Below, one piece after another: positions 1 through 8,192 of a DNA stretch of 34,456 bases. Source of the DNA: Pseudonocardiales bacterium (lineage in GTDB: Bacteria > Actinomycetota > Actinomycetes > Mycobacteriales > Pseudonocardiaceae). The notes under the pieces are model-generated. The model was not told the DNA's origin, searched no databases, and saw only the letters and a program-made list of their open reading frames with translations. Position 1 is the first letter of the stretch. Each line of letters begins with the position of its first letter. Made by a program: the position numbers and the translations under genes. The stretch spans positions 1 to 34,456 of the forward strand of contig JAFATA010000039.1 of NCBI GenBank assembly GCA_019244165.1, given 5' to 3'.

Positions 1-2
1 TG

Positions 3-1328
3 TCGATCATGACTGCAGGTCCCTGCGTGAGCTGGACCACCATCAGGTCGGCCACCACAAGCCCAGCTCTGCTGTCCTGGTTGGCGGTCTCGCCTGGGAG
101 CCCAGCTCAGCCACCCCGCTTGGCGGTCCGAGGCGAAGCCTCTTTGGACGAGGGGGCGACTCAATCACCTCCGTTGGCGCAGTTTGGCTCTGTCAGTGAT
201 ATTGTCGCGTTGTTCGCTGCCGCCGTGAACAGCCTTAATGAAGGAGAGGGGTACAATGAGCTACTGGCGAGCTTGCAGCGATTGGTGGACAGGATGAACC
301 GACGTGACCTGGGGCAGCTCCTTGGCCTGACCGCGACCACGTCCTTTGTTGCCCCATGGCTCCAAGGCCTGGATCCCGAGGAGCAGGAACGTCTGGCGGC
401 GGCCATCGTTACACCGGAGCGAATCGATGCGCAGGTCCTTACGCACATCGAATCTATTCTTTTCGATTCCCTCCTCAGCAACGACAGGCTAGGTCCGCGG
501 GCGGCGCTGCATACCGTCCTCGCCCAGCAGAAGATACTGCAGGCTATGATCGCCGAGTGTCCCGATGAGCTGCGCCCACGCCTGCTGTCGGTATTCGGCA
601 ACTCTCTGCGACTCGCGGGCTGGGTTTTCTTCAACGCCGGCGATCTCTCCGCTACACGTCGATACTACGAGCAAGCGCGTGTGGTGGCGCAGGACGCGCA
701 GGATGGGGAGCTCGCCACCATGGTGCTGGGGAACTTGAGTCATGCCGCCGAATCATCCGGAAATCCAGCGATGGCGGTTGACTACGCCGTTGCCGCACAA
801 ACATGGGCAAAACGAGCACACCACGCCGGTTTGAGTGCATTTGCCTTCGATATTGGCGCATGCGCTTTCGCGGCGACGGGCGACTACAACACAACAATGC
901 GGAACCTTGACAGCACGCAGACCTATCTACCTGGGTGTTCGGAATCGCCGCCTAACTTCTATACGTACAACGAGGGGGCACACGTCGCTAGGCGCGGCAA
1001 GTGCCTCCTTGGGCTCGGCCGGACAGCCGACGCGGTACAAGTCATTGGCGAGTCGTTGAAACTCTATGCGGAGCGGCCTGATTTCCCGTATAAAAATATC
1101 AATGTCGCGATGGCCAAATTGGATCTTAGTGCGGCCCACGTGCAAGCGGGTGATATTGATGAAGGCGCGGCTACGCTTGCGGATGTGGGGGACTTCGTTT
1201 CCCAGAATCGTGCCAATCGCCTCGTGAAACGAATACACGGCATCCATGCCACCATGGAACCATGGCAGGACGTGCCAGTGGTCAAGCAGCTTAATGATCA
1301 ACTTCACAGTTTCGGGCTGCGGTCGTGA
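3..1328 (+). CDS. TPR-type regulator-like protein, 5' end outside or disrupted
   Basis: The reading frame is open from the left edge and stops at 1326-1328. From about base 180 onward the product is a continuous alpha-helical, TPR-like protein, with helix pairs such as GNSLRLAGWVFFNAGDLSA and MVLGNLSHAAESSGNPAMAV. This resembles the C-terminal sensor half of actinobacterial XRE-family regulators that carry an N-terminal helix-turn-helix. No helix-turn-helix is visible. The first 55 or so residues of this frame are Ser/Pro/Thr-rich and do not look like a protein domain, so the 5' end is either outside the window or damaged by a frameshift. The DNA is visibly less GC-rich than the neighbouring housekeeping genes, which suggests acquired DNA. 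The coding call is fairly sure; the regulator assignment is family inference only. No ligand or target can be named. Confidence 0.6.
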   Translation, partial: SIMTAGPCVSWTTIRSATTSPALLSWLAVSPGSPAQPPRLAVRGEASLDEGATQSPPLAQFGSVSDIVALFAAAVNSLNEGEGYNELLASLQRLVDRMNRRDLGQLLGLTATTSFVAPWLQGLDPEEQERLAAAIVTPERIDAQVLTHIESILFDSLLSNDRLGPRAALHTVLAQQKILQAMIAECPDELRPRLLSVFGNSLRLAGWVFFNAGDLSATRRYYEQARVVAQDAQDGELATMVLGNLSHAAESSGNPAMAVDYAVAAQTWAKRAHHAGLSAFAFDIGACAFAATGDYNTTMRNLDSTQTYLPGCSESPPNFYTYNEGAHVARRGKCLLGLGRTADAVQVIGESLKLYAERPDFPYKNINVAMAKLDLSAAHVQAGDIDEGAATLADVGDFVSQNRANRLVKRIHGIHATMEPWQDVPVVKQLNDQLHSFGLRS

Positions 1329-1720
1329 ACGAGCGCTGTGAGAGTTGCGACGCGCAGATGAGAGGCGAGGGTCTGCTCGTATGGAGGTCCCGTGAGTTCG
1401 GCTCGCTGGCCGTCGGGTGTGATGGTGATGTGCCAGGTGTGGGCCGGGGTTTTCCGGCGGCTTTCCAGCTCCGGTAGACGGCGCTGACCTCGTCGAACCC
1501 CGATGTCCGCAGCCGCTACATGACCGCCGTAGTCGCCCGTGTCTGCGGTCTTGAGTGGCCCGTCGCCGAACAGCTCGCTGGCAATCCTGCGGGTTTTTTG
1601 CAGCCCGTTCTGGTAGCCCAGAGGTTCGCTCGTGAAGCAGTCAACGACCGTGACGCTGGCGCGCGATGGTGCGCCGCTGCCATGCTGCAAGCGCTCAGTC
1701 CTCTGATGGGGAGGTAGCTC
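1304..1720 (-). pseudogene. possible degraded ORF, unrecognised
   Basis: Between the TPR protein and the next gene there are about 390 bases without a convincing gene. On the minus strand one frame stays open and includes the stretch TVVDCFTSEPLGY, which faintly recalls the DDE core of IS3-type transposases, and a C-terminal stretch THTWHITITPDGQ-like (AHTWHITITPDGQRAEL) that looks protein-like. There is no clear start codon with a ribosome binding site, no terminal inverted repeats and no complete domain. It overlaps the 3' end of the TPR gene in a convergent arrangement. It may be a gene remnant or simply a chance open frame in GC-rich DNA. Confidence 0.2.
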
Positions 1721-1721
1721 C

Positions 1722-2579
1722 GTGGTTGTCATCGAGGTCCGCAACGCTGAGCTGCTGGAGACCGTGGCTAAGGAAGCCAAGCGTCTCAATATCGCCAACG
1801 GGGCGATCGTCAGCCTGATCGGTGCGGTGGACAGCTTCACCATCTCCACCATGTCCACACACGACGCCACCAAGGACATCATCTCTGACTACTCCGTACC
1901 GGCCGAGATGACCGGTACTGGGGAGATCGCCAACGGCGCGGCCGGGTACCCGCCGCATGCGCGGTATGACCGAGTGATCGCCACCGTGGCCTTCCCCCGG
2001 GTGCCCCCCGCACATCTGGAGCAGACCCACGCCGGGGCGCTGATCCTCATCCCGTTGAGTTTCGCTGGCCGTGGAGGGCTGATGGCGCTGCTGCGCCGCG
2101 ATGAGTCCGCCGGGGCGAGCGGACGTTTTCTCGCCCAGTACGGCGGGTTCATGGCCGTGCGCAATGTCCCAGAGCCCGCCGCCCCGAAGATTCGCCCGCG
2201 CCTACTGGCGGCCGCGCGTCCGACCGAGGTTCCGCCCGCCGCGCTCACCGACGCCCATCCGGCCGCGTTCTACCTCTCACTGTGCTGCTCGAGCCCATAC
2301 CGGACGCTGGGTTTCACCCCCGACGACCACAGCACTGGTCGGCAAACCTGGGGCCGGGGAGCCGACGGGTCCACCTTCGCCCTCACCACCCTCGGCGATA
2401 CCCCCCACGTCGCCGCCGAGGGTCCGCTGTGGGCCACTCTCGAGGCCGCCTACACCCAGTGGCGTGCACTGGGCCAACCCGCCCGCGACCGCTTCGGCAT
2501 CACTGCTGAGCGCGCACGGCAGTGGGTGTGGCTCGACCATCCCGGCCATGTGATCATCGAACCAGGTATGAGCTGCTGA
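1722..2579 (+). CDS. chimeric protein: PPC/DUF296 domain fused to PCMT-like methyltransferase C-terminus
   Basis: The GTG start at 1722 has a strong purine-rich ribosome binding site (GGGGAGG, 1708-1714). Residues 1 to about 68 look like a PPC/DUF296 domain, the predicted DNA-binding fold with a PD1-like motif (ELLETVAKEAKRLNI, NGAIVSLIGAVDSFTI). The PPC domain then breaks off before its conserved His-rich second half. From about residue 70 the sequence continues as the C-terminal half of an actinobacterial protein-L-isoaspartate O-methyltransferase-like enzyme of the kind found with ATP-grasp or FxLD peptide systems: AAGYPPHARYDRVIATVAF, then the distal DG/RFG and WLDHPGH segments. The SAM-binding N-terminal half (GxGxG region) is absent. 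The product therefore looks like an in-frame recombination product and should not be an active methyltransferase. The domain identities are recalled family patterns; the fusion itself is read directly. Confidence 0.75.
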   Translation: MVVIEVRNAELLETVAKEAKRLNIANGAIVSLIGAVDSFTISTMSTHDATKDIISDYSVPAEMTGTGEIANGAAGYPPHARYDRVIATVAFPRVPPAHLEQTHAGALILIPLSFAGRGGLMALLRRDESAGASGRFLAQYGGFMAVRNVPEPAAPKIRPRLLAAARPTEVPPAALTDAHPAAFYLSLCCSSPYRTLGFTPDDHSTGRQTWGRGADGSTFALTTLGDTPHVAAEGPLWATLEAAYTQWRALGQPARDRFGITAERARQWVWLDHPGHVIIEPGMSC

Positions 2580-2608
2580 TACGCAGCGGGGCCGTTGCAG
2601 TACATTAA

Positions 2609-2630
2609 GCCCCTGATATGGGGCGATTTT
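2609..2630 (+). terminator. short GC hairpin followed by T-rich run
   Basis: GCCCC (2609-2613) and GGGGC (2620-2624) form a 5-bp stem with a 6-base loop, followed by GATTTT. It lies 30 bases after the stop codon of the chimeric gene and upstream of the TerC gene, a position suited to an intrinsic terminator. The stem is short. Confidence 0.4.
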
Positions 2631-2755
2631 CACTCCATGTGGTGATAGAAACTGTGTGCTGGGGTGAACCTTCAGTATGGTCCCGTCAGCAAGCAGTGCA
2701 GTGCATTCCGGACGGGGCATTCCTGGCCGAGTTTCGCCAACAAGAGAGGGTGGCC

Positions 2756-3790
2756 GTGCGTATTCCCGAGTGGGCGTGGCTGGCGACCATTGTCGGCCTG
2801 TTCGTCATCATGGTTATCGACCTCGTCGTCGCCGATTGGCGCCGGTTCCAGTTCATGCCACGTGACGCCGTCCGCTGGATCTTTCTGTCGATACTTTTCG
2901 CCGTGCTCTTTTGCTCGGTTATCTGGGTGATCTGGGGTGGTCGATACGCTGGTCAGTTTCTGGCCGTCTACCTCACCGAGTACTCGCTGAGCGCCGACAA
3001 TCTCCTCGTTGTTGTGCTCATCATGTCAACCTTCGCGGTGCCCGAGATCCACCGGCATCAGGTGCTGGTCGTCGGGATGATGCTGGCGCTCCTGTTGCGG
3101 GCAGCGGCGATCACAGTGGGGGTCGCCGCCATCCAGGTGTTCGGCTGGGTCTTCTACCTGTTCGGTGCGTTCCTCATCTACACGGCATGGAAGGTAATCA
3201 CTAGCGGCAGCCAGGAAGACCCGAAGTTCACCGAGAACATCGTGCTCCGCGCGCTGCGTGCGGTACTGCCCGTGACCGGCGACTACCACGGCTCCCGGCT
3301 GCTGCTCCGGCTGGGCAGGAAGGTCTGGGTCACTCCGCTGCTGCTCGTCGTCATCGCCATCGGCACCACCGACCTGCTGTTTGCCGTGGACTCCATCCCG
3401 GCGGCCTTCGGGCTCACCAGGGAACCCTTTCTCGTTTTCACCGCCAACGCCTTCGCGCTGACCGGACTGCGGCAACTGTATTTCGTGGTCAGCGGTCTGG
3501 TGACCAAGCTGGCCTACCTTGCCCACGGCCTGGCGGTGATCTTGGGGTTCGTCGGTGGCAAGCTCATCCTGGAGACCCTGCACGGCAATACCCTCCCCTT
3601 CCTCAACAAGGGTCACCCCGTGCCGGTACCGACCGTGGGGAGCGGAACCTCCCTGGTAGTGATCGTCATCACGCTGACGGTGGCCGTGCTGGCCAGTGCG
3701 TGGAAAGTGCGGTCTGCTGGCCGCGCTGCATGTCCCGAGCTCGACAGTCTCGACAGTAGAGCTGTCCGCGAGCCAGCCGAACGGCTCTAG
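2756..3790 (+). CDS. TerC/Alx family integral membrane protein
   Basis: A 344-residue polytopic membrane protein with about nine hydrophobic segments. It carries the family landmarks: the acidic membrane motif in LTEYSLSADNLLVVVLI and the second one in IGTTDLLFAVDSIPAAFGLT. TerC proteins are linked to metal-ion stress, with some exporting Mn2+ and others tied to tellurite resistance phenotypes; the specific ion cannot be read here. The frame is open further upstream to an ATG at 2618, but the GTG at 2756 is chosen because it has a good ribosome binding site (GAGAGGG, 2744-2750) and because the family normally begins with the P-x-WAWL segment just before the first membrane helix. No manganese riboswitch was recognised in the leader. 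The C-terminus ends in a charged cytoplasmic tail. Confidence 0.85.
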   Translation: MRIPEWAWLATIVGLFVIMVIDLVVADWRRFQFMPRDAVRWIFLSILFAVLFCSVIWVIWGGRYAGQFLAVYLTEYSLSADNLLVVVLIMSTFAVPEIHRHQVLVVGMMLALLLRAAAITVGVAAIQVFGWVFYLFGAFLIYTAWKVITSGSQEDPKFTENIVLRALRAVLPVTGDYHGSRLLLRLGRKVWVTPLLLVVIAIGTTDLLFAVDSIPAAFGLTREPFLVFTANAFALTGLRQLYFVVSGLVTKLAYLAHGLAVILGFVGGKLILETLHGNTLPFLNKGHPVPVPTVGSGTSLVVIVITLTVAVLASAWKVRSAGRAACPELDSLDSRAVREPAERL

Positions 3791-3871
3791 CGTCGAGTTC
3801 GGCAGGCGCGGAGCGCTCCAAAAGATGCCGCGGGCGGCGTGTTCCTCACCAGAACCAGGGCACCGCGGGCC

Positions 3872-3877
3872 TACGCT
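3872..3877 (+). promoter_or_regulatory. -10 box (TACGCT), leaderless start
   Basis: TACGCT ends six bases before the GTG at 3884, with no ribosome binding site in between. This spacing puts the transcription start at or next to the start codon, and it helps choose 3884 over the ATG at 3839. No clear -35 box. Confidence 0.45.
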
Positions 3878-3883
3878 CGTCCG

Positions 3884-4600
3884 GTGTCACCAGGCCCCCT
3901 GTTATCCAGCCCCTTGTCATCCAGCGCCGAGTCACCGTCTCTATGGTTCGTGATCGCCGGGTTGGCTGCCCTCGCGGGTGGTGTTCTGCTGGCCCTGGAC
4001 CGCACTCAGCACAGCGCGCACCAGCGGGAACGGCGGCGCTGGGCGGCACTGCGCGGGTGGCGGTTCGTGCTCTCCGACTCGGCGCTGGCCCGTCGGTGGT
4101 GCCACGGTGCGATCGCTCGGGGTGGCGCGGGGCTGGCGAAGGACCTCGTGATCGGCAGTCTGTTCACCCCGCTGGGCCGCCGTGTGGTGCAGGTCTTCGA
4201 CCACGAGCAGGGCGGTGCGGTGTCCAACGTCATCGTCGCGGTGCAGCGCCGCTGCCATGCCGCGGACCTGGTCGTCGAGCTGTGGCTGCCAGACCAGTTG
4301 CCCCCGCCGGACCCCGGTCTGGTCTTGATGGGCACCCTGGGGGAGCGCCTTGCCCTGGTCAGCGACCGGGATCAGGCCCGCCCGGTGGGGGCAGCCGAAG
4401 TGGTCATCGCCCTGGGCGCGCTGGGCGACGACATCGCGGTGGCCTGGCTGGAGCAGGACTGGGTGCTGGCTGCCGCGCCGTGCGACGCCACCCCCGCCCG
4501 GTTGGAGCGCCTGCTGCGGGTCCTGGACGAGATCGCTGACCTGCTCGACGCCGCCAGTGTGGACTATCCCACCGTGCTCGCCGATTCGTCGCAGGTGTAG
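3884..4600 (+). CDS. membrane-anchored hypothetical protein
   Basis: A 238-residue protein starting at GTG 3884. One N-terminal membrane segment is visible ([19 protein letters not shown]), followed by a basic stop-transfer stretch (HQRERRRW). That implies an N-out, C-in single-pass protein with a cytoplasmic domain of about 190 residues. The soluble part has alternating beta-rich and helical stretches ([29 protein letters not shown]) and ends in an acidic helix. I recognise no catalytic motif or named domain. The frame is also open from an ATG at 3839, but the residues before 3884 are not protein-like. It is followed after 73 bases by the SDR gene, which has its own promoter-like box, so co-transcription is uncertain. 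Confidence 0.7.
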   Translation: MSPGPLLSSPLSSSAESPSLWFVIAGLAALAGGVLLALDRTQHSAHQRERRRWAALRGWRFVLSDSALARRWCHGAIARGGAGLAKDLVIGSLFTPLGRRVVQVFDHEQGGAVSNVIVAVQRRCHAADLVVELWLPDQLPPPDPGLVLMGTLGERLALVSDRDQARPVGAAEVVIALGALGDDIAVAWLEQDWVLAAAPCDATPARLERLLRVLDEIADLLDAASVDYPTVLADSSQV

Positions 4601-4660
4601 TGACCGGTGTAGTGACCCAGGGGTAGTAACCGAGCCGCCACGCTCCCCGCGTCACGAGGC

Positions 4661-4666
4661 TAGCCT
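4661..4666 (+). promoter_or_regulatory. -10 box (TAGCCT), leaderless start
   Basis: TAGCCT ends seven bases before the ATG at 4674 and there is no ribosome binding site between them, the usual pattern of an actinobacterial leaderless transcript. Confidence 0.5.
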
Positions 4667-4673
4667 GCAGACT

Positions 4674-5444
4674 ATGCCGACCGCGCTGATTACCGGTCCC
4701 ACCGCGGGGATCGGGGCCGCTTTCGCCCGTAGGCTCGCCGCCGAGGGCTACGACCTCGTGCTCGTCGCTCGGAACCGGGAACGGCTGTGGCAGGCCTCCG
4801 CCGAGCTGATGAAGCGCCACGGGGTGAGCGCCGAGGTGTTCCCCGCCGACCTGGCCAACGCCAGTGACCGGGAGCGCCTCGAGCAGCGGCTGCGTACCTC
4901 AGACCCGGTGGATCTGCTGGTGAACAACGCGGGCTTGGGAGTCACCGGGGAGTTCATCGACGTCGACATCGCGGAGCTGCAAGCTCAGCTGGATGTCAAC
5001 GTGACCAGCGTGCTGCGGCTGACCCACGCCGCGCTGCCGGGCATGGTGCGCGCCGGGCGTGGCGCGGTGATCAACGTATCCAGCCTGGCGAGCTTCCTGC
5101 CCGGCCGCGGTTCCAGCTACGGGGCGAGCAAGGCGTACGTGACGATGCTCTCCGAAGGGCTCGCGATGGCGCTGCGGGACACCGGAGTGCGGGTGCTCGC
5201 ACTGTGCCCGGGTTTGGTGCGCACCGAGTTCCATGCCCGCTCCGGGATCGACCAGAGCGGGGTTCCCTCGGCATTCTGGCTGGACGCTGACGCCGTCGTC
5301 CGCGAGTGCCTGGCCGACCTGCGACGCGGGCGCACCATCTCGGTGCCGGGCATGCACTACAAGGCCCTGGCGGGGCTGGTGGATGCGCTGCCTCGCGGCC
5401 TGGTCCGCTGCCTCGCCGGGCGCACGGGGCGAGGCCGGGTATGA
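4674..5444 (+). CDS. short-chain dehydrogenase/reductase (SDR)
   Basis: A 256-residue classical SDR. The N-terminal Rossmann dinucleotide-binding motif is [12 protein letters not shown] (residues about 7-18), NNAG follows near residue 83, and the catalytic triad is present: Ser in INVSSLAS, then Y149 and K153 in SYGASKAYV. Length is normal for the family. An Arg-rich segment after the first strand (VARNRERL) favours NADP(H) over NAD(H). The substrate cannot be inferred. The start at 4674 is chosen because the Rossmann fold begins immediately and because a TANNNT box lies just upstream; the open frame further 5' overlaps the preceding gene and is not real. pyrE starts 10 bases after the stop, so the two are probably co-transcribed although no metabolic link is obvious. 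Confidence 0.9.
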   Translation: MPTALITGPTAGIGAAFARRLAAEGYDLVLVARNRERLWQASAELMKRHGVSAEVFPADLANASDRERLEQRLRTSDPVDLLVNNAGLGVTGEFIDVDIAELQAQLDVNVTSVLRLTHAALPGMVRAGRGAVINVSSLASFLPGRGSSYGASKAYVTMLSEGLAMALRDTGVRVLALCPGLVRTEFHARSGIDQSGVPSAFWLDADAVVRECLADLRRGRTISVPGMHYKALAGLVDALPRGLVRCLAGRTGRGRV

Positions 5445-5454
5445 CCGGCACCCG

Positions 5455-5991
5455 ATGCTGACCAACCCCTCCCGGGCCCGCCTGGCGGAGCTGGTGCGTC
5501 AGCTGGCCGTGGTGCCCGGCCGGGTCACCCTGTCCTCCGGGATGCTGGCCGACTGCTACGTCGATCTGCGCCGGGTCACGCTGCACCACGAGGGCGCGCC
5601 GCTGATCGGTCGGCTGGTTCGCGAGCTCACTAGCGACTGGTTCTACCTGGCGGTGGGTGGCTTGACGCTGGGCGCTGACCCGGTCGCGACCGCCGTGCTG
5701 CACGCCCCGGGCCGCCCGGTGGACGCCTTCGTGGTGCGAGGGGCACCCAAGCAGCACGGGATGAGCCGGCGCATCGAGGGTCCGGACGTCGCCGGCCGCC
5801 CGGTGCTCGCCGTCGAGGACACCGCCACCACCGGCACCTCGGTGCTCACCGCCGTGGCGGCGCTGCGCGCGGCGGGCGCCGACGTCGTCGGGGTGGCCAC
5901 CGTGGTGGACCGAGACACCGGAGCCCGCGAGGCCATCGAAGCAGCCGGGCTGCGCTACCGCGCGGTGCTGGCGATGAGCGAGCTTTCGTAA
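5455..5991 (+). CDS. pyrE: orotate phosphoribosyltransferase
   Basis: A 178-residue type I phosphoribosyltransferase that converts orotate and PRPP to orotidine 5'-phosphate in de novo pyrimidine synthesis. The actinobacterial family pattern is clear: LSSGMLADCYVDLRRVTLHH near the N-terminus, VGGLTLGADPVATA, and the PRPP-binding loop VLAVEDTATTGTS. In the catalytic flexible loop the family sequence is R-K-x-x-K-x-H; here it reads R95-G96-A97-P98-K99-Q100-H101, so the first lysine (K100 in the enterobacterial enzyme) is glycine. The rest of the active site looks intact. The start ATG 5455 gives normal length; the open frame extends upstream only as a shadow of the SDR gene. It shares an operon-like junction with the SDR. 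The next gene downstream belongs to a different, accessory block. Confidence 0.92.
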   Translation: MLTNPSRARLAELVRQLAVVPGRVTLSSGMLADCYVDLRRVTLHHEGAPLIGRLVRELTSDWFYLAVGGLTLGADPVATAVLHAPGRPVDAFVVRGAPKQHGMSRRIEGPDVAGRPVLAVEDTATTGTSVLTAVAALRAAGADVVGVATVVDRDTGAREAIEAAGLRYRAVLAMSELS

Positions 5992-6019
5992 ATAGCGAGG
6001 CAAAAAAGACCGGTTCGGG

Positions 6020-6025
6020 GATAAT
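6020..6025 (+). promoter_or_regulatory. candidate -10 box (GATAAT) for the VMAP operon
   Basis: GATAAT is close to the consensus -10 and lies 43 bases upstream of the first possible ATG, in the gap after pyrE. No good -35 box is visible at 17 bases. It is the only promoter-like site before the three coupled genes. Confidence 0.35.
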
Positions 6026-6068
6026 CCAGGTGTTACATGGCAGTCAACGTTCGCGAGGGGTGATGCCC

Positions 6069-8192
6069 GTGTCGCAGCTGCGGCCTATGCCGCACCGAAC
6101 GATCGTCGTGGTCGATGTCGCGGGCTTCACCCGCCCGGACCGGACCATCATTCGCCAGGGCGCCGTGCACGAGGGCCTGTACCGGGTGTTACCAGACGCT
6201 TTCGCCGAACTCGGAGTCGACTGGGATGCCTGCGTGGTGGAGGACCGCGGCGATGGGATGATGATTTTGGTCCCGCCGGAGGTGCCCAACAGCCGGCTGG
6301 CCGATCTGCTACCGGGCAGATTAGTGGCGGAGCTGCGCCGGTACAATGATGTTCACTCCCCCAAGGCGGCGATGCAGCTCCGCGTCGCGGTGCATGTCGG
6401 CGAGGTGTACCAGGATGGGCGCGGCGTGGTGAGCCAGGCAGTCAACATCGCGTTCCGCATCCTGAATGCACCGGATGCGAGATCGGCATTGAGATCGTCC
6501 ACTGGTGTGCTCGCGTTCCTCGCCTCCGAGACCTTTTACCGCGAGGTGATCGTCCAAGACCCGGCGACTGACCCGGACTCCTACCGGCAAATCTCTGTTC
6601 CGGTCAGCGAGGGCGAGACGGTGGCGTGGCTCTGTCTGCCCGACCACGTAGCTCCGGTGGACGGTGGACTGCCGCACGACGCTCCACGGGCGATCGCGAT
6701 GGTGACGCCTGAGGTCCGTGAGGCCGTGGTGCAGGCGTTGGCAGAGGCCGAGCTAGCGGAGGATGCGCAGAGCTGCGCTCGCCTGACCCAGATGATCAGC
6801 AACTTCTTAGACCGCCCGCTCACGGTGCCACCACACGTGGTCGGGAGGGACTATCTGGTCGAGCTCGTCGATGCCTGCGTGAGGATCGAGGGCGGCCCGG
6901 CAGCGCTGGTCCGGGCGGTGTGGCTGATGCGGCCCGGATCGCCCGAGCATGACCGGATTAGCCGGCTCCTCGAGCAGCCGCCGGTGCTCGAGCTCCTGCC
7001 GGAGAGCGAGCTGCGACAGTTGCGCGAGTGGCTGGTCCAGATCACCATCCCGCAACTCCGCGCGCTGGTACATCACGCCGCCGGCCCCGGCGTGCCCGCC
7101 GCCCCGAGCGTGGTCAGTGCCTGGGAAGCATTCGCCCACCTGGCGGAGTTCAACGCCGGGGCCGATGGGTTCTCGCCAGCGTTGATGTTCGTCGAGTTCC
7201 TGGCGGGTCAGGTCGATGAGCCCATGAGCACCACGCTGACGAGATGGATTGATGATCAGGCGCGTCGCCTGCGGCTCGAACGTGAGCTGTGGGCCCGGCG
7301 GGCGGCAGGTACTCCCCGGATTCCGGTGGACTTCCGGCTGCACTTGATGATCGTTATGGAGCGCGATGGGATCGACCCCGACCGCTACCTGTTGTCGTAC
7401 TGGCGGCAGGACGATCCCGATCCCGCGAAGTGGCCACCCGCGCGCGGTGAAACTCACCTGGTCATGGTCGACGACCTGGAGCGGCGCGTTGACGAGCTGG
7501 TGGTGAGCGCGGAGCGGGCGTGGTCTGGACACCCAGGCGCGGTGGCGTTGGAGTTTGTGCTGCCCCGCGCCTTGCTGAACCTGCCGGTTCATCTCTGGCA
7601 CAAGGAACACGATTCGGGAGATCCGTGTCTGCTATGCTTGGATTACCCGATTGTGCTACGCTCGCTGGAACGGATGCAGTCGCAACATTGGCACCGGGTG
7701 TGGCGTCAGCGCTGGCAGGCATTGATGAACGAGCCTTCCGTGGAGCGAATTTACTTCGGGCAGCCAACGGACAGTGAGCAACGCTATCGTCTTGATGCCG
7801 TCTTGCGGGATCCGCGGTGGGCGCTCATGGTCCTCACCGCCCCGCCGCCCTGCCAGCCACAGCCCGGCGCGGACGAACTGACGGCGGCGTTGCGCTCGGG
7901 GTTGCCAGCGTTGGTCTGGCACCCCGATGCGTCGTTGGAGGCCCTGCGGGGGGTCGTCACCGGGCTCGTCGAGGATGGCGGTTTGAGGGATTTACCCGGG
8001 CGGACGCAGACCTTGCGGCAAGCTGCCTTCCAAACGACAGCGGCACCGTTGGAGGGGGACGTCGCGCGCGATCTGGTGGTGTTATGGGACGATCCGCATC
8101 GTTTAGTGGTTCTTGATCAGCCGGTGAACCAACCACCAGATGAGACAAATCCGGGAGGGGACATTGATGACGAGCGTGGCCGAGCCTCCTGA
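6069..8192 (+). CDS. nucleotide cyclase-like domain fused to VMAP regions
   Basis: A protein of about 707 residues. Residues 8-190 resemble a class III nucleotide cyclase domain: the first metal-binding Asp is in VVVDVAGFT (D16), the second in EDRGDGMM (D62), and the transition-state Asn and Arg are in AVNIAFRIL (N126, R130), so catalytic residues appear retained. Residues about 215-300 form a helical effector-associated-type domain (VREAVVQALAEAELAED). The remainder matches the VMAP middle and C-terminal regions; the C-terminal hallmarks are LEFVLPRALLNLPVHLWHK, LDYPIVLRSLERM, HRVWRQRW and ending LVVLWDDPHRL. VMAP proteins are the third component of MoxR/vWA ternary conflict systems. GTG 6069 is preferred for its spacing from GAGGGG (6055-6060); ATG 6063 is too close. 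It overlaps the MoxR gene by 26 bases. The product cyclic nucleotide, if any, is unknown. Confidence 0.8.
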   Translation: MSQLRPMPHRTIVVVDVAGFTRPDRTIIRQGAVHEGLYRVLPDAFAELGVDWDACVVEDRGDGMMILVPPEVPNSRLADLLPGRLVAELRRYNDVHSPKAAMQLRVAVHVGEVYQDGRGVVSQAVNIAFRILNAPDARSALRSSTGVLAFLASETFYREVIVQDPATDPDSYRQISVPVSEGETVAWLCLPDHVAPVDGGLPHDAPRAIAMVTPEVREAVVQALAEAELAEDAQSCARLTQMISNFLDRPLTVPPHVVGRDYLVELVDACVRIEGGPAALVRAVWLMRPGSPEHDRISRLLEQPPVLELLPESELRQLREWLVQITIPQLRALVHHAAGPGVPAAPSVVSAWEAFAHLAEFNAGADGFSPALMFVEFLAGQVDEPMSTTLTRWIDDQARRLRLERELWARRAAGTPRIPVDFRLHLMIVMERDGIDPDRYLLSYWRQDDPDPAKWPPARGETHLVMVDDLERRVDELVVSAERAWSGHPGAVALEFVLPRALLNLPVHLWHKEHDSGDPCLLCLDYPIVLRSLERMQSQHWHRVWRQRWQALMNEPSVERIYFGQPTDSEQRYRLDAVLRDPRWALMVLTAPPPCQPQPGADELTAALRSGLPALVWHPDASLEALRGVVTGLVEDGGLRDLPGRTQTLRQAAFQTTAAPLEGDVARDLVVLWDDPHRLVVLDQPVNQPPDETNPGGDIDDERGRAS

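Noticed and set aside
2580..2755. Possible manganese (yybP-ykoY) riboswitch before the TerC gene
   Set aside because: TerC genes can have one, but I could not find the conserved core; only a short terminator-like hairpin is visible.
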